DNA from: Cladopsammia gracilis
Taxonomy: Eukaryota > Cnidaria > Anthozoa > Scleractinia > Dendrophylliidae
Assembly: GCA_022457155.1 (NCBI GenBank)
Contig: JAJGOT010000456.1
Location: 600,001-664,000, forward strand
Reading direction: 5' to 3'
DNA length: 64,000 nt
Below, piece by piece: positions 24,255-34,358 of the stretch (position 1 is the stretch's first letter; the number at the start of each line of letters is the position of its first letter). The position numbers and the translations under genes were made by a program. Below the pieces are notes generated by a model. That model had not been told where the DNA came from, made no database searches, and saw only the letters and a list, made by a program, of their open reading frames with translations.

Positions 24255-25035
24255 TCATTCTCTACTTTCGAATTGCCCACAATACACTTTGGCCGTGTTT
24301 TCACGAGCGATTTTTCAAGTCGCTGAGCGAGTGACAGTCGGAAATCTCGTGAAAACAGTTGCTTGTCCAACTCGCTTAAAGTTAAGCGAGTCGGCGAACT
24401 ACAATAGAGCGTATGCACATGACGTCACGGCGGCCATATTGGTGTACCAAAACAATAGAACGGCGGCCATGTTGGTGTACCAAAACAACCCTGTGGGATT
24501 TGAACGCTTTTCTTATGTTAACACTTTCTTTTGTTCCAATAAATTTGCATAGCTGCTTGCCACGTGAGTGCATACGCTCTATAGAATTCTCATTAAATTT
24601 AAGCCACCAAACCAGGTCGCTTAAGCTTGTCGGCAATTAATTTCTGCCAATCACATTTCGCCAGCGTTCAAACAACAAAGAAGGGCATTGTATTGTCGTT
24701 CTTTTGTGTTCTAATTTTCTATTGTTTTAACAAAAGAAAATATATCGCGCATGGTATAAGAAAAATGAATAAAGTTCTGTCCGTGAAAACGCATAAATTT
24801 TTTAAGCTGCTTAACGCGGTCAGTAAACAAATCACCTACAGGAATGTTAAGCGAGAAAAGCCGCCTCGTGAAAACACAGCCAATGTTTGCCCCCCAAATT
24901 TTGCATAAACTATTGTTTGTAAATGCTCTTGGGAGGTTTGCATATTCCCAAGAGCATTTCAAAACAATAGTTTATGCAAAATTTGGGGGTCAAACAAAGT
25001 GTATTATGGACAATTCGAAAATAGAGAATAGACAA
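24255..25035. mobile_element. Long palindromic MITE split by a nested element
   Basis: The left arm TTCTCTACTTTCGAATTGCC..AATACACTTTG pairs with AAAGTGTATTATGG..CAATTCGAAAATAGAGAA at 25000-25034. The inner part 24890-25000 is a near-perfect hairpin: CCCCAAATTTTGCATAAACT and ATGCTCTTGGGA each occur with their complements. The left arm is interrupted by 24293-24882. Confidence 0.78.
24293..24882. mobile_element. Nested TIR element
   Basis: Ends CGTGTTTTCACGAG and CTCGTGAAAACACAG are inverted repeats bounding about 590 bp within the left arm of the palindromic MITE. It contains a tandem pair (24431-24489) of CGGCGGCCAT-TTGGTGTACC and a small palindrome ACTCGCTTAA..TTAAGCGAGT. The target duplication is unclear. 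Confidence 0.65.
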
Positions 25036-25236
25036 ATTCGGCTAGACTAACGCATTGTTGTAACCAATTCAAACCTTTTGGGATTAGAACTCTTTGTTCG
25101 CCATATTTCCATATCAGTGAAGTATTGACATGGAAATTATATGGAAATGTTGTGAACAAAGAATCAAGTTATTCCCAGAAGGCCTGTGAATTGGGTACAA
25201 CAATGCGTTAGCCGAATTTGTCTATTCCTGTTTTCT
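25027..25236. repeat. Palindromic repeat
   Basis: GACAAATTCGGCTA-ACTAACGCATTGTTGTA..CCAATTCA and AACTCTTTGTTC are mirrored by GAACAAAGAATC, TGAATTGG and TACAACAATGCGTTAGCCG..AATTTGTC. Arms of about 85 bp surround an inner ATTTCCATAT / ATATGGAAAT pair. It abuts the preceding palindromic MITE. Confidence 0.75.
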
Positions 25237-25349
25237 AACGCGCAAACATCGTGGATTCGGTATGCGAGATCGAAGACTCTTTAATGATGGTGCTGTACGA
25301 GCCGATGAACACACTTAACACACGTTTTTTGCTATCTGAAATGAATGCT

Positions 25350-25758
25350 TCATGAATCTATTTCCTTCGATCTGGTCCTATTTTGATTCAAACTACAACA
25401 CTTTTTTGGACACGCAGTATGGAATAATTGTTCACAACAGGCTTTGTTGTAGATCTTAAAGGCATATTTTAAAGCGAAATTAACAGAATAAAATCGCCGA
25501 AAATAGACTGTAAAAGTATTTGTAATAAACTCACGCACTTTCATGGTTATGCAGATTATCCATGTCGAACTCTATAATTTGTAAGAAATCCTGTTGTTGT
25601 TTTTCTTCGTGTTTGCTTTTACTCGATATATTTCTTGAAATGGCGCAAGTTGATGGAGAACGAGTGGTCTTTCTTGCGGTTGTGGAAAGGCATTTTTTAA
25701 TTGCTGCGAGCCCTTTGGCGAGCAGCACACTAATCGTGACAGGCTCCCTGGGTTTCAT
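25350..25758 (-). CDS. Possible short gene or first exon, unrecognised
   Basis: An ATG at 25758 opens 75 codons (to 25531): MKPREPVTISVLLAKGL, a basic middle part, then EEKQQQDFLQIIEFDMDN. About 20 bp upstream on the minus strand is GTATATAAAG, a good TATA-like motif, though unusually close to the ATG. A donor-like GCGTGAGTTT occurs at the end of this frame (about 25533-25524). No known domain is seen. It could be a real exon or chance. Confidence 0.3.
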
Positions 25759-25952
25759 TTGACCGAGTGAGACCTGGGCGCTTTATATACGGCGCAATAG
25801 CTCGTTTTGAGGATTTCGTGGACTTTTTCGTGGACTATGATTTTGAGTGAGGATGCAGTATGTATTGTCAGCGGCAGTAGTTGTAGAATTCTGCATGGTC
25901 AGGATAGGTCTGAACATGTACAACTGTATTAGTAACTGTAAAATCAACTGTA

Positions 25953-26438
25953 TTTATTTATATATCATAATTCGCAAAGCTTAAGTACATCACTGCGAAT
26001 ATGTAAAAATAAAAAGCAAAACAAGATAAATGAAAATGAAGAATAAACAAACACGTTGGCAGTCATTAACTTATCTGTACATCTCAACTAGTGCAGATTT
26101 AAATGCACTAAGTGTCGGCATCTCGATTATATGGTCTGGCAGCATGTTCCACTCCTTAATAGTTCTCGTATAGAAACTGAATTTATATGTATTGCTAGAA
26201 CTACCCATATTAATAAAGCGCTTTGGGTGACACAATCTAGTGACACGGGTAGGTTTCTGGATGTAGGAGGGCAGTTCAATAGATATCAAGCCATTTACGA
26301 TTTTGTAAAAAGTGACAAGTCTAGCAATCTTTCGGCGCATTTCTAATGATGGCCAATTCAGTTCTCTTAGCAAATTTGTCACAGTCCCCGGTTCATATTT
26401 GTAACATCCCTTCACAAACCTAGCAGCCCTGCGCTGGA
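25953..26438 (-). pseudogene. LINE reverse transcriptase 3' fragment inserted in a tandem array
   Basis: The minus strand reads IQRRAARFVKGCYKYE, then ARLVTFYKIVNGLISIELP and FYTRTIKEWNMLPDHI, ending at 26071. This is the C-terminal tail of an RTE/CR1-like RT. It is 5'-truncated at about 26438. Flanking sequence (AACTGTA on one side, AGCGCGTGCTAAAAT on the other) is contiguous in neighbouring array units, so the fragment is a clean insertion. Confidence 0.82.
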
Positions 26439-26612
26439 TTAGCGCGTGCTAAAATAGCGAATTAATTTCGCGATCATATGGCGAGTAAAATTGTCATTTT
26501 AAGAGAAAACGATGATTGGTTTTGAACGGCTGTATTAGCAACTGTAAAAACAACTGTATAAGCGCGCGCTAAAATTGCGAATTAATCTCGTGATCATGTG
26601 GCGAGTAAAATT

Positions 26613-26842
26613 AGGAGACTTTAGATCGGACGACGAGTACGAGATTGAGTACGAGTACGACTTTTAAAACTTAGTTCGCCGTACTCTAAAGAACCATTTA
26701 CCACACAAATTTTATACCTAGAGTCTTCTTATCTTCTGGTTTGCAACAGGAGGGACCGATTGTTTTGGGGACGTGACTGGCTTTAAATTCAAAAGTCGTA
26801 CTTGTACTCAATCTCGTACTCGTCGTCCATCTAAAGTCCCCT
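26613..26842. mobile_element. MITE with ATT target duplication
   Basis: AGGAGACTTTAGAT-GGACGACGAGTACGAG pairs with CTCGTACTCGTCGTCC-ATCTAAAGTCCCCT. Both sides carry ATT. The adjacent array unit has GTAAAATTGTCATTTT uninterrupted, which is the empty site. The 3-bp duplication is typical of PIF/Harbinger-type insertion. Confidence 0.85.
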
Positions 26843-27219
26843 ATTGTCATTTTAAGAGAAAACGATGATAGGTTTTGAACAACTGTATTAGCAACTGTAA
26901 AAACATCTGTATTAGCGCGCGCTAAAATTGCGACTGAATTAATCTCGCGATCATAGTCATTTTGAGAGAAAACGATGAATGTTATCGAGTTTCTAAAAGT
27001 AGTAATTTCTCTCGAGTCTGCAATTGCATGGTTGAAAGATAAAAAACCTGATAAAGAGCAACCACACAAGTCCGGAGTTTGACGCTTTGTTTTTTTGAGC
27101 AATTTTTGAGTGACATTTTGTTGTTTTTTTAACTTGTCAAATTTGAATTTTTGCCATTTTTGAACTTTAATTAGTACTTTGCTGACGCAATTTGATGACA
27201 TTAAATGCGCTATTTCAGC

Positions 27220-29200
27220 CACAGGTGAACCAAGCACAATATGCGAGTAGGGAAACTGGGTACTAGAATTGAGCTTTGTTTAGCTTTGTTTTGCTTTGCA
27301 ACATTTGCGAAAATTTCTGCACGAAATTTATAACTTTTCTCTTAAAAAGTACAAATGAAGTTTGAAATAAAGTGTTAACATGTAACCTGGTGTATTTGTT
27401 TGTTCACTGGGTCCCTCCATGGCCTGTATTTGAGTATTTTCTTCCATGCGCTACATCATGTATAAATATAAGACAAGGTTGGAAAGTATTTTGGCGGAGT
27501 CGACGAGGCAGCGCAAGAAAACGCGGTCGATGAAATGCAAGAAAAACACACATTGTTCCTGTATCCCCGTATTAAACAAGATCGATAGTTGCGCCAACTT
27601 TTTCCGTAATTTTATTGCCAAGAACTCACATTTTCGAGACGCAACCCAACGCCGAACTTCACCATCTCGCTCGACGATGGCGGCCATTAGCCGTGAGGAC
27701 GAAAAGTGGCTACAACCTCGATCCCGCGAGAAGATTTTCTCCCCCACTACCGGTACGCACCGCCGACCATTTCAGCACGCGCCTCCACCGGGTGAGTAAA
27801 CTTTTCGCAGCAGTGAAAACCCCTTGAAATGGCGAAGTTGCGACGATAAGTTTTGCAACTCAGCTTTGTGTATTTTTTTTCCCGGTTGTCAGGCCGAAGG
27901 TTTTAGCGAAAGTTTTTCGATAAAGCAGAGTTGGATCAAAACAAAGGTTATGTTGTGTGGTTTTTAACAGTACAGCGTTTTTTTCACTTCAGTTCCTTCC
28001 TTCGAAGAGATCGATATGGCGAGGTAAAAACTTACGTGCTCAACAGAGTTGTTATAATTAGCTCATCCTATTTATTATTAACTGATAAGGCCGTACACTG
28101 TTCACGAAAACATTGAATGTTTTGAATAAGCCATGTTAAGCAAAATAGTGGATCACTGATATTGGGGCAAAACATGGCGAAAATTCAAACTTTTCAGAGG
28201 GAACTCAATGTCAGAAATCGCTTGTTTATATTTCTTTCAAGAATTATAGTCGATAGCCGACCTTTCGAAACATATCAAAAGATGAAGATGTTGAGATTTA
28301 GGGGCTTCAAATTTGCGGTAGAGGCTGAAAATAATTTTATTTTCATGCAAACATCTGCATCTGTAAGTCTAATTTAGCGGCGATCGATCGCATAGATGTT
28401 AAGATAAAATGGCCAGAACATTATTTTTTACAGCCCCGCTGAGATGTCTGCCGGCTTCCTATTTCTTCCAGAACAAGTTTAAGACAATATCTTACTTACC
28501 TAGAAAGGAAAGTTTCGGTAAACGAAAGCAACGGATGAAACTTCAACATAATAGCATTCTCCGTGTAAACCTTTGAAGACCCGCCATTTTTATTCAAGGG
28601 GTTTTCACTGCTGCGAAAAGTTTACTAACCCGGTGGAGGCGCGTGCTGAAATGGTCGGCGGTGCGTACCGGTAGTGGGGAGAAAATCTTCTCGCGGGATC
28701 GAGGTTGTAGCCACTTTTCGTCCTCACGGCTAATGGCCGCCATCGTCGAGCGAGATAGTGAAGTTCGGCGTTGGGTTGCGTCTCGAAAATGTGAGTTCTT
28801 GGCAATAAAATTACGGAAAAAGTTGGCGCAACTATCGATCTTGTTTAATACGGGGATACAGGAACAATGTGTGTTTTTCTTGCATTTCATCGACCGCGTT
28901 TTCTTGCGCTGCCTCGTCGACTCCGCCAAAATACTTTCCAACCTTGTCTTATATTTATACATGATGTAGCGCATGGAAGAAAATACTCAAATACAGGCCA
29001 TGGAGGGACCCAGTGAACAAACAAATACACCAGGTTACATGTTAACACTTTATTTCAAACTTCATTTGTACTTTTTAAGAGAAAAGTTATAAATTTCGTG
29101 CAGAAATTTTCGCAAATGTTGCAAAGCAAAACAAAGCTAAACAAAGCTCAATTCTAGTACCCAGTTTCCCTACTCGCATATTGTGCTTGGTTCACCTGTG
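27220..29200. repeat. Near-perfect 609-bp inverted duplication with 764-bp spacer
   Basis: Left arm 27220-27828 and right arm 28593-29200 are reverse complements with only a few differences seen: one C/T near 27661, one C indel near 27745, and GGGTGAG versus GGGTTAG near 27790. Each arm opens with CACAGGTGAACCAAGCAC and ends CAGTGAAAACCCCTTGAA. Each contains an open frame of over 100 codons (27446-27799 plus; 28974-28594 minus). The left arm has a strong splice-donor match GGGTGAGTAA at about 27791. No transposase or target duplication is seen. Confidence 0.9.
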
Positions 29201-29205
29201 TTTCA

Positions 29206-30234
29206 GCGCGCGCTAATACAGTTGGTTTTTCGCTATATAGCGCGGCACTCCTAAGATTAACCAAAGCCGAGGTTTTGCGTTCTTGCTCGAGGTAAGCTGT
29301 TTACTTATTACGCAGAGTTATCATGCAAACACAATTTTATCATTCGCTGGAAGAAGTCATGGAAACTACCGGAAAATATGGATTACGAAATCCTTTAGCT
29401 TGCGACCGCTGACCAATGTTTTTGTTGAAGTTAATCGCCCCGTCCGGGCCTCGTTTAATTTTGCGTCAAATTTCCCACTATGTAGCACTAGGGAGGAAAG
29501 ATTGCGTGACAAGCCCTAAGGATGTCTACATTGGACTATGACTATGCGGAGCTAACCCCTCCTCGTCGTATACCCGGGGACATAAAACATTACAAGCTAA
29601 GCAATGGAAAACGACGAATTCTGTACTATTTAGTACTATATTTACATTTAAAACAAATTCATGCTTATTATTCAAACAATTCACTTACATTTTTGGGAAA
29701 ATATATACAAGAAAAAAACAGTAATCATAACATAGCCTATTGACAATCATAAGTATTGACACTACACTGTATTTGATGAGTAACATCGCAGCACTTCACT
29801 GGGTCTCAGCTATTTCTAGTTATACACCTATATTAAACTTTTAAGGCTGCTACAGGCACGTCACGGGTAGACGGTATAGGCAAGCGCAAACATACTAGAA
29901 TCGATTAACAATTTTTTTTTATCCCCTTCGGTTAATATCTAAATACTCCCCACTTTAGCTCTTCAATTTCGCATACCTTTTGAGTAGCACAACTTACCTT
30001 TGAATAACAGGTGTTGTAGCTGTCTTTAAGACTTCAGTCTGAGCGGTTTGTAAGCCGCACCCAAGCTATATATCACTTGAACACGAATGTGGTAATCGAG
30101 TAGGGCATGTCACTACCCTTTTCTGAACCTGTGTTTTCATTGGTCCGTCATATTGAATACCTTGTTATTTATCCGGTTAGTTTTACGTCGTGCCAAGAAT
30201 AAATTGGATCTGCACCCCTGGAACGCCGTCAGTA
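29206..30234. other. No recognisable feature
   Basis: It begins with a partial array unit and a CGCTATATAGCG palindrome. Open frames at 29283-29519 and 29522-29743 have no motif. Nothing else is supported. Confidence 0.3.
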
Positions 30235-30470
30235 TACAATTAAAAGTAGTCAACTATTGTTGGTTGGTTTCTCGGGTTCATTGATTTTCTAAGAAATCTC
30301 CGATGCGGGTCATAGTGTTCGGAAGACTAAAAAAAATTGTTTTGTTTGCTTCCAGACAATGGGGCACTAACGTTAATAATATGATTAATGCATGCGTAGA
30401 ATGGACTTTGTTCTACATTTATTGATAGCTTTTCTACTGACATATTCCAAGATCAGATCGTGATTCCCGT
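30235..30470. repeat. Dispersed repeat, copy 2
   Basis: Direct homologue of 22960-23328. It retains the empty site AGATCGTGATT for the hairpin MITE inserted in the other copy. Confidence 0.6.
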
Positions 30471-30816
30471 AAGCGGACATTGCCGTCAAGTGGTCGTGTA
30501 CACTTTCAAGAGTACGAATTTAGACGTTTCCTGTTTTTTTTTTTTAACAATGATTTTACAGTGCCATATTTCAGTGTTTGTTTTGTCGTCATACACATCC
30601 GATTCCATTTCGAAACACCACTTGTATGCAACGTCGTCAACACAACGGTGTAGCCAAGGCACTCAAGTTTCGATTTCAGACATGGCAGAGACATTTTAGT
30701 GTCTCATACTAAGAATTTCTAAGCCGTATCCAGCTCCTCTGTTCAGTTGCTTTCCCATTACAACACTGTCCTTCTTTGTTTGTTCCCACTGATACAGAAA
30801 GATACAGTAGTCATAA

Positions 30817-31236
30817 CCTGGGAGGGGGGGGGGTACTCCCTATAATGGGCTATACGGGGATGCTCCGCCCGAAAGGGGTACCTTTTTTAGGCTGGAGGTA
30901 TATGAAAGGGTCGGGATTTCACGAGTTGAAGTATGTGAAAGGGTAGGGATTTCACGAAGAATAGGAAATGGTAGCGAAAACACGAGTTGAAGCATAAGAA
31001 AGGTAGGGAAAACTGCCATTAAAGTATTATAAAAACTGAGAGGGCCTTTCAAAATATATCAAACAGACGCACGTAAAGGCTATATACAATGAAAGGGGTA
31101 CTATTTTCAATAAAAGGTATATGAAAGGGGTACCTTTTCTGTTAAAAATGGCATATGAAAGGGTAAGGGTTTGGACCTCGGGGCGGAGCGTCCCCGTAGA
31201 AAACTTTGTTGAGTACACCCCCCCCCCCCCCCCCGG
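30817..31236. mobile_element. hAT-like element with G/C homopolymer ends, 8-bp TSD (copy 1)
   Basis: The 420-bp element begins CCTGGGAGGGGGGGGGG and ends with a C run then GG. Perfect 8-bp duplications AGTCATAA lie at 30809-30816 and 31237-31244. The interior has repeated AAAGGGG-TACC-TTTT and GGGATTTCACGA blocks and the mirrored GGGCGGAGCGTCCCC / GGGATGCTCCGCCC pair. It is non-coding. Confidence 0.88.
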
Positions 31237-31574
31237 AGTCATAAACATTTTGTAAACTGTATCACTGCATTTTGTTACAGTGAGACTGTTAATGTTAATA
31301 TTGGTTGCAATTATGATTTGTTCTTAATCACTAAGAGCCAGTCCTAGTATTGCAATATACAGTACTGTATACAGTTATCGCCATTATTGCGGCATTGCAT
31401 AAGGCAATAAAACCAAAAAAAATCATTTACTACCGTGGTATTTTTTTTTGCATTACTTCCCAACGTTGTTTTTGTTAGCTGGGCAAGCTCCCGTAAGAGG
31501 TCATCTATCCCTCCTCTGGTGGCCGCTTATGAGGACCATTCACCTTACCCCCCCCCCCCCCCCCCCCCGTCCAG

Positions 31575-31575
<1 letters not shown>

Positions 31576-31605
<30 letters not shown>

Positions 31606-32190
31606 AGATAAGATAAGATAACTTTATTTATACACGGTATTTCCATCAGCTTAAATTATCATAATCAGCTAACTACCTAACTTCCTAACTACAAATAAGA
31701 GGTACAATATAAAAAATAAAAACTGCTTTTCATGGAGGCCGTGTTCAAAAATATTATTTAAAACTTTACTTAAAAACTATGGCGACTTAGTTTTGTCTTA
31801 AATTCGCTTAAGGAAGACGCTAGTCTTAATTCTGTGGGTAAGTTGTTCCACAACTGAGCTCCACTGTATGAAAAACTTCTTTTCAGATAATCAGTGCGAG
31901 GTTGTGGAAGAACTAGTTTGTTTTCGGTATTCCTTAAACGATAAGCATTCGCGTTATCGCGATAAACAAATCTTGATAGTAGATAATCTGGTGTCATCCC
32001 ATGTAGTGTCTTATACATCATGATAGATTTCATTTCTAATCTTTGATGACATAGTTTACGCCACCCTAATGCCCGGAACACATCATCCAAATTACTATCG
32101 TAGCTTAAAATGCGGGCTGCGCGATTTTGAAGCCTTTGAAGCTTTTCAGAAAGGCCCTTGTAGCATGTGAACATGCTTCTTTTTGGGGAA
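31576..32190 (-). pseudogene. LINE reverse transcriptase 3' fragment with AGATA tail
   Basis: The minus strand reads KLQRLQNRAARILSYDSN, WRKLCHQRLEMKSIMMYK and SFSYSGAQLWNNLPTELR, ending at 31770. This is the C-terminal tail of a CR1/Jockey-like RT. The 3' end is followed by a (AGATA)n microsatellite (31576-31622). The 5' side is cut by the MITE at 32193. Confidence 0.85.
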
Positions 32191-32192
32191 TA

Positions 32193-32375
32193 GGCCATTT
32201 GCACGATGGCGTCATTTGACTACAACTACCATAATTCATTTCGTTTTTTCTTTCTTATTTAAATTTTGTAATCCCATTGCGGTTTAAATAACAACAGCTC
32301 TAATTTGCACTACAAAACAAAGAAACTGAAGGATTCTGGTAATTGTAGTCATATGACGTCATCGTGCAAATGGCT
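32193..32375. mobile_element. MITE family A, copy 2
   Basis: 183-bp homologue of 2968-3149, with ends GGCCATTTGCACGATGGCG and GACGTCATCGTGCAAATGGC, and TA on both sides. It lies directly at the 5' end of the LINE fragment. Confidence 0.88.
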
Positions 32376-32399
32376 TATTGGGTTAGTTAAAAATCGGCG

Positions 32400-32927
32400 C
32401 ACCCGATTCGCGTATAATTAACCGCATATAAGCGGGTCTAATTAACATCAAATTACCGCATGCAAGCGGTTAAAGTAGGCCCTATTTGCCTGCTGAGAAA
32501 TATTCTTTACATTACCGGACGTACAAGAGAACAGAACCCCAGAAATAAGAGAAAAGAGCTGCAGTGGTTAGGGCTAAGCACTGATTTGAAAACGGTTAGC
32601 TTTCATATATGGTTATGGGTAACTCCATAAATATGTTAAAAATTACAGCTCCTGTCAGCTAGCCCTCGTTGGTGTAGTGGATATGGATATTAGTTATGAA
32701 GCAAACGACTCGGGTTCGAGGCATACACCCTTCTGATGTTTTTCTTTCTTTTACTCCAAAAAGGTAGTTTTACTTTATGTAAAATGTTCAAATGAAAGAC
32801 AAAAGCCAGTTTCAGATCAGCTCTATTTTCGTTATTTTTCAGTAGGTAAATAGGGCCTACTTTAACCGCTTGCATGCGGTAATTTGATGTTAATTAGACT
32901 CGCTTATATGCGGTTAATTATGTGCGA
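32400..32927. mobile_element. TIR element with internal tRNA-like sequence, copy 2
   Basis: Arms beginning CACCCGATTCGCGTATAATT and ending AATTATGTGCGAATCGGCTG match the element at 3827-4378. The flanks ATCGGCG (just before 32400 and just after 32927) suggest a 7-bp or slightly longer target duplication. The tRNA-like core at 32660-32735 is on the plus strand here. Confidence 0.75.
32660..32735 (+). ncRNA. tRNA-like (Asp/Glu-type) Pol III core
   Basis: CCCTCGTTGGTGTAGTGGAT resembles a tRNA 5' half with A box, and CGGGTTCGAGGC at about 32710 is a good B box. It is followed within about 20 bp by a T-rich stretch (TTTTTCTTTCTTTT). It does not fold into a complete cloverleaf by inspection, so it is read as tRNA-derived, not a functional tRNA. 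Confidence 0.55.
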
Positions 32928-33138
32928 ATCGGCTGATCGGCGAGCGAAGCAAGCCGAGCGTGGACTGGGGAAGAGGGAAGGGGCGGCGAAGGCTTCGCCG
33001 TCCCTTCCCTCTCCCCCAGTCCTCACTTCGCTCGCCGATTTTAACCTAACCCAATTCTCCAAAAAGAAGCCTGTTCACAGGCTACTCCCCAGCCCCTCCC
33101 CATGCTACGGCCCCGAGGTCTGCGAGTGTCGCGGATCA

Positions 33139-33268
33139 GGGGCCAGTTGCATAAAATTTAACGCCAGATGTAACAGCTAACGTCGGGCGTTCAGCCCAGT
33201 CAAAGTTACTATTTTAACGTCCGACGTTAGCATTTACGTCCGACGTTAAGTTCTATGCAACTGACCCC
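33139..33268. mobile_element. MITE-like palindrome
   Basis: GGGGCCAGTTGCATA..TTTAACG and CGTTAAGTTCTATGCAACTGACCCC are inverted. Internal copies of ACGTCCGACGTTA repeat the arm motif. Confidence 0.7.
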
Positions 33269-33289
33269 AGGAGCCTATTGCGCGGATAA

Positions 33290-33385
33290 ATTGCCCGGGT
33301 CAGTCGCGGGTAAGTTGCGCGGGTGGCGGGTAAAGTGCGCGGGTCGTGGATAAAGAGCGCGGGTAAATTGCGCGGGTCGCAATTT
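33290..33385 (+). repeat. GC-rich minisatellite
   Basis: Reiterated GCGCGGGTAAATT / GCGCGGGTCG-type units of about 12-20 bp. Non-coding. Confidence 0.75.
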
Positions 33386-33867
33386 TGAAATAAAAAAATG
33401 AAAAATACTTTGTTTTAATTTTAAGCAATGAGCAAATCAACAGAGGCTAAAGAGCTTAACTAAACTAAGCTAAACTAGCAAGCAGCACTTTCACGAACTT
33501 AAGTTTGTAAAACTGATTTATTTTCTCCTACGCGTTTCGTCCCACTATCGCGGACTTAATCAGGGAGTTTTACAAGTAACAGTCACATGCTTACATTTAT
33601 TCCTGACGTAAACCATAGAATTTTTTCGGATTTGCGTATCAGAAACAAGCTAAAACGTTTTCGCAAGGCGTGACTAACGATCAATTGTTTCCATCTGGAT
33701 GAAATTAACTGTTACAGTGAATTTTTTTTACTGTTAGGCTAAAATTTAACTGTATTATGTTACAGAGCCCAATCATTAAGTGTTAAGTGTTATCGAGGAA
33801 CCCCGGTTCAGACCCTCGTCAGAGTGTACGTGTTGCAACGGCATGTCACGCTGACCTGTACTTATCG

Positions 33868-34358
33868 CGTTCAAAGAACGCAATCCTAATTTCGTGTTGG
33901 TTGTCCTGTGGTTTATAAAGTAAATTATGGTCAAGTGAGGCCTTAAGCTACTGTATCCTAACGCGAAAAAGCCTGAAATAAATCAGGGCTTTTCAACGGG
34001 AATCGAACCCGTGACCTTCGCGTTACCGGTGCGATGCCCTACCAACTGAGCTATCAAAGCCACGTATGTTGGGAGTAGGTCAAATGTGAGTTCATGTGGA
34101 ACTACACAGGGACGAAGTAGACTTGGCCCTAGTCTAAGTTCAGTAATCATTTTGTTGTCGTCCTTCAGTAGCATCGTAAATAAAGTAAGTTATAGTCAAG
34201 TGAAGCCTTAAGCTACTGTATCTAAACCCGTAAAATTTGAGACTTTTTGGTAACCGGTCTTCCAAATGGCCGCCCCTGTTCCTTTTTTTTTTTCGGGGGC
34301 TCATTTCCGCCGGAAATTCCTTCGAACGCGTCTCCATAATCTGTGATTACTGCTAGTT
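33868..34358 (-). repeat. Composite repeat related to 47379-47990, with tRNA-like insertion
   Basis: 33868-33920 (CGCAATCCTAATTTCGTG..) and 34219-34358 (CCGCCGGAAATTCCTTCGAA..GATTACTGCTAGTT) match parts of the element at 47379-47990. Between them are two direct copies of a roughly 48-bp sequence (33919-33965 and 34180-34229; GCCTTAAGCTACTGTATC) flanking a tRNA-like segment, as if it was inserted with a long flanking duplication. Confidence 0.65.
33988..34062 (-). tRNA. tRNA-like sequence, probably tRNA-derived SINE or pseudogene
   Basis: The minus strand reads GCTTTGATAGCTCAGTTGGT (acceptor, D arm, A box), then an anticodon arm TCGCA/CGCGA with loop CCGGTAA, then CGGGTTCGATTCCCG (T arm, B box). 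The anticodon would be GGT, but position 33 is C instead of the near-universal T, one anticodon-stem pair is lost, and the acceptor stem pairs imperfectly. It is most likely not a working tRNA. Confidence 0.6.

Larger units (their letters stand above)
25915..26985 (+). repeat. Tandem array of about 120-bp units, broken by insertions
   Basis: Units start AGCGCGCGCTAAAATTGCGAATTAAT, carry GTCATTTTAAGAGAAAACG and end ACTGTATTAGCAACTGTAAA. Units begin near 26441, 26560 and 26914, with a partial unit before the LINE (25921-25952). A related AGCGCGCGCTAATACAGTTG follows the large palindrome at 29206. The LINE and a 230-bp MITE interrupt it. Confidence 0.8.
32380..33056. mobile_element. Hairpin MITE split by the tRNA-containing element
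   Basis: GGGTTAGTTAAAAATCGGCG at 32380-32399 pairs with CGCCGATTTTAACCTAACCC at 33037-33056. Just inside the right part a GC-rich hairpin (32928-33042) pairs GGGGAAGAGGGAAGGG..GCG with CCCTTCCCTCTCCCCC and GGCGAGCGAAG with CTTCGCTCGCC. The two halves are separated by the element at 32400-32927. Confidence 0.72.

Noticed and set aside
26698..27237. 179-codon minus-strand frame as a host gene
   Set aside because: It begins at a GTG, crosses the tandem array and a MITE, and has no recognised domain.
33988..34062. Functional tRNA-Thr
   Set aside because: C at position 33, weak acceptor pairing and location inside a repeat argue for a tRNA-derived SINE or pseudogene.
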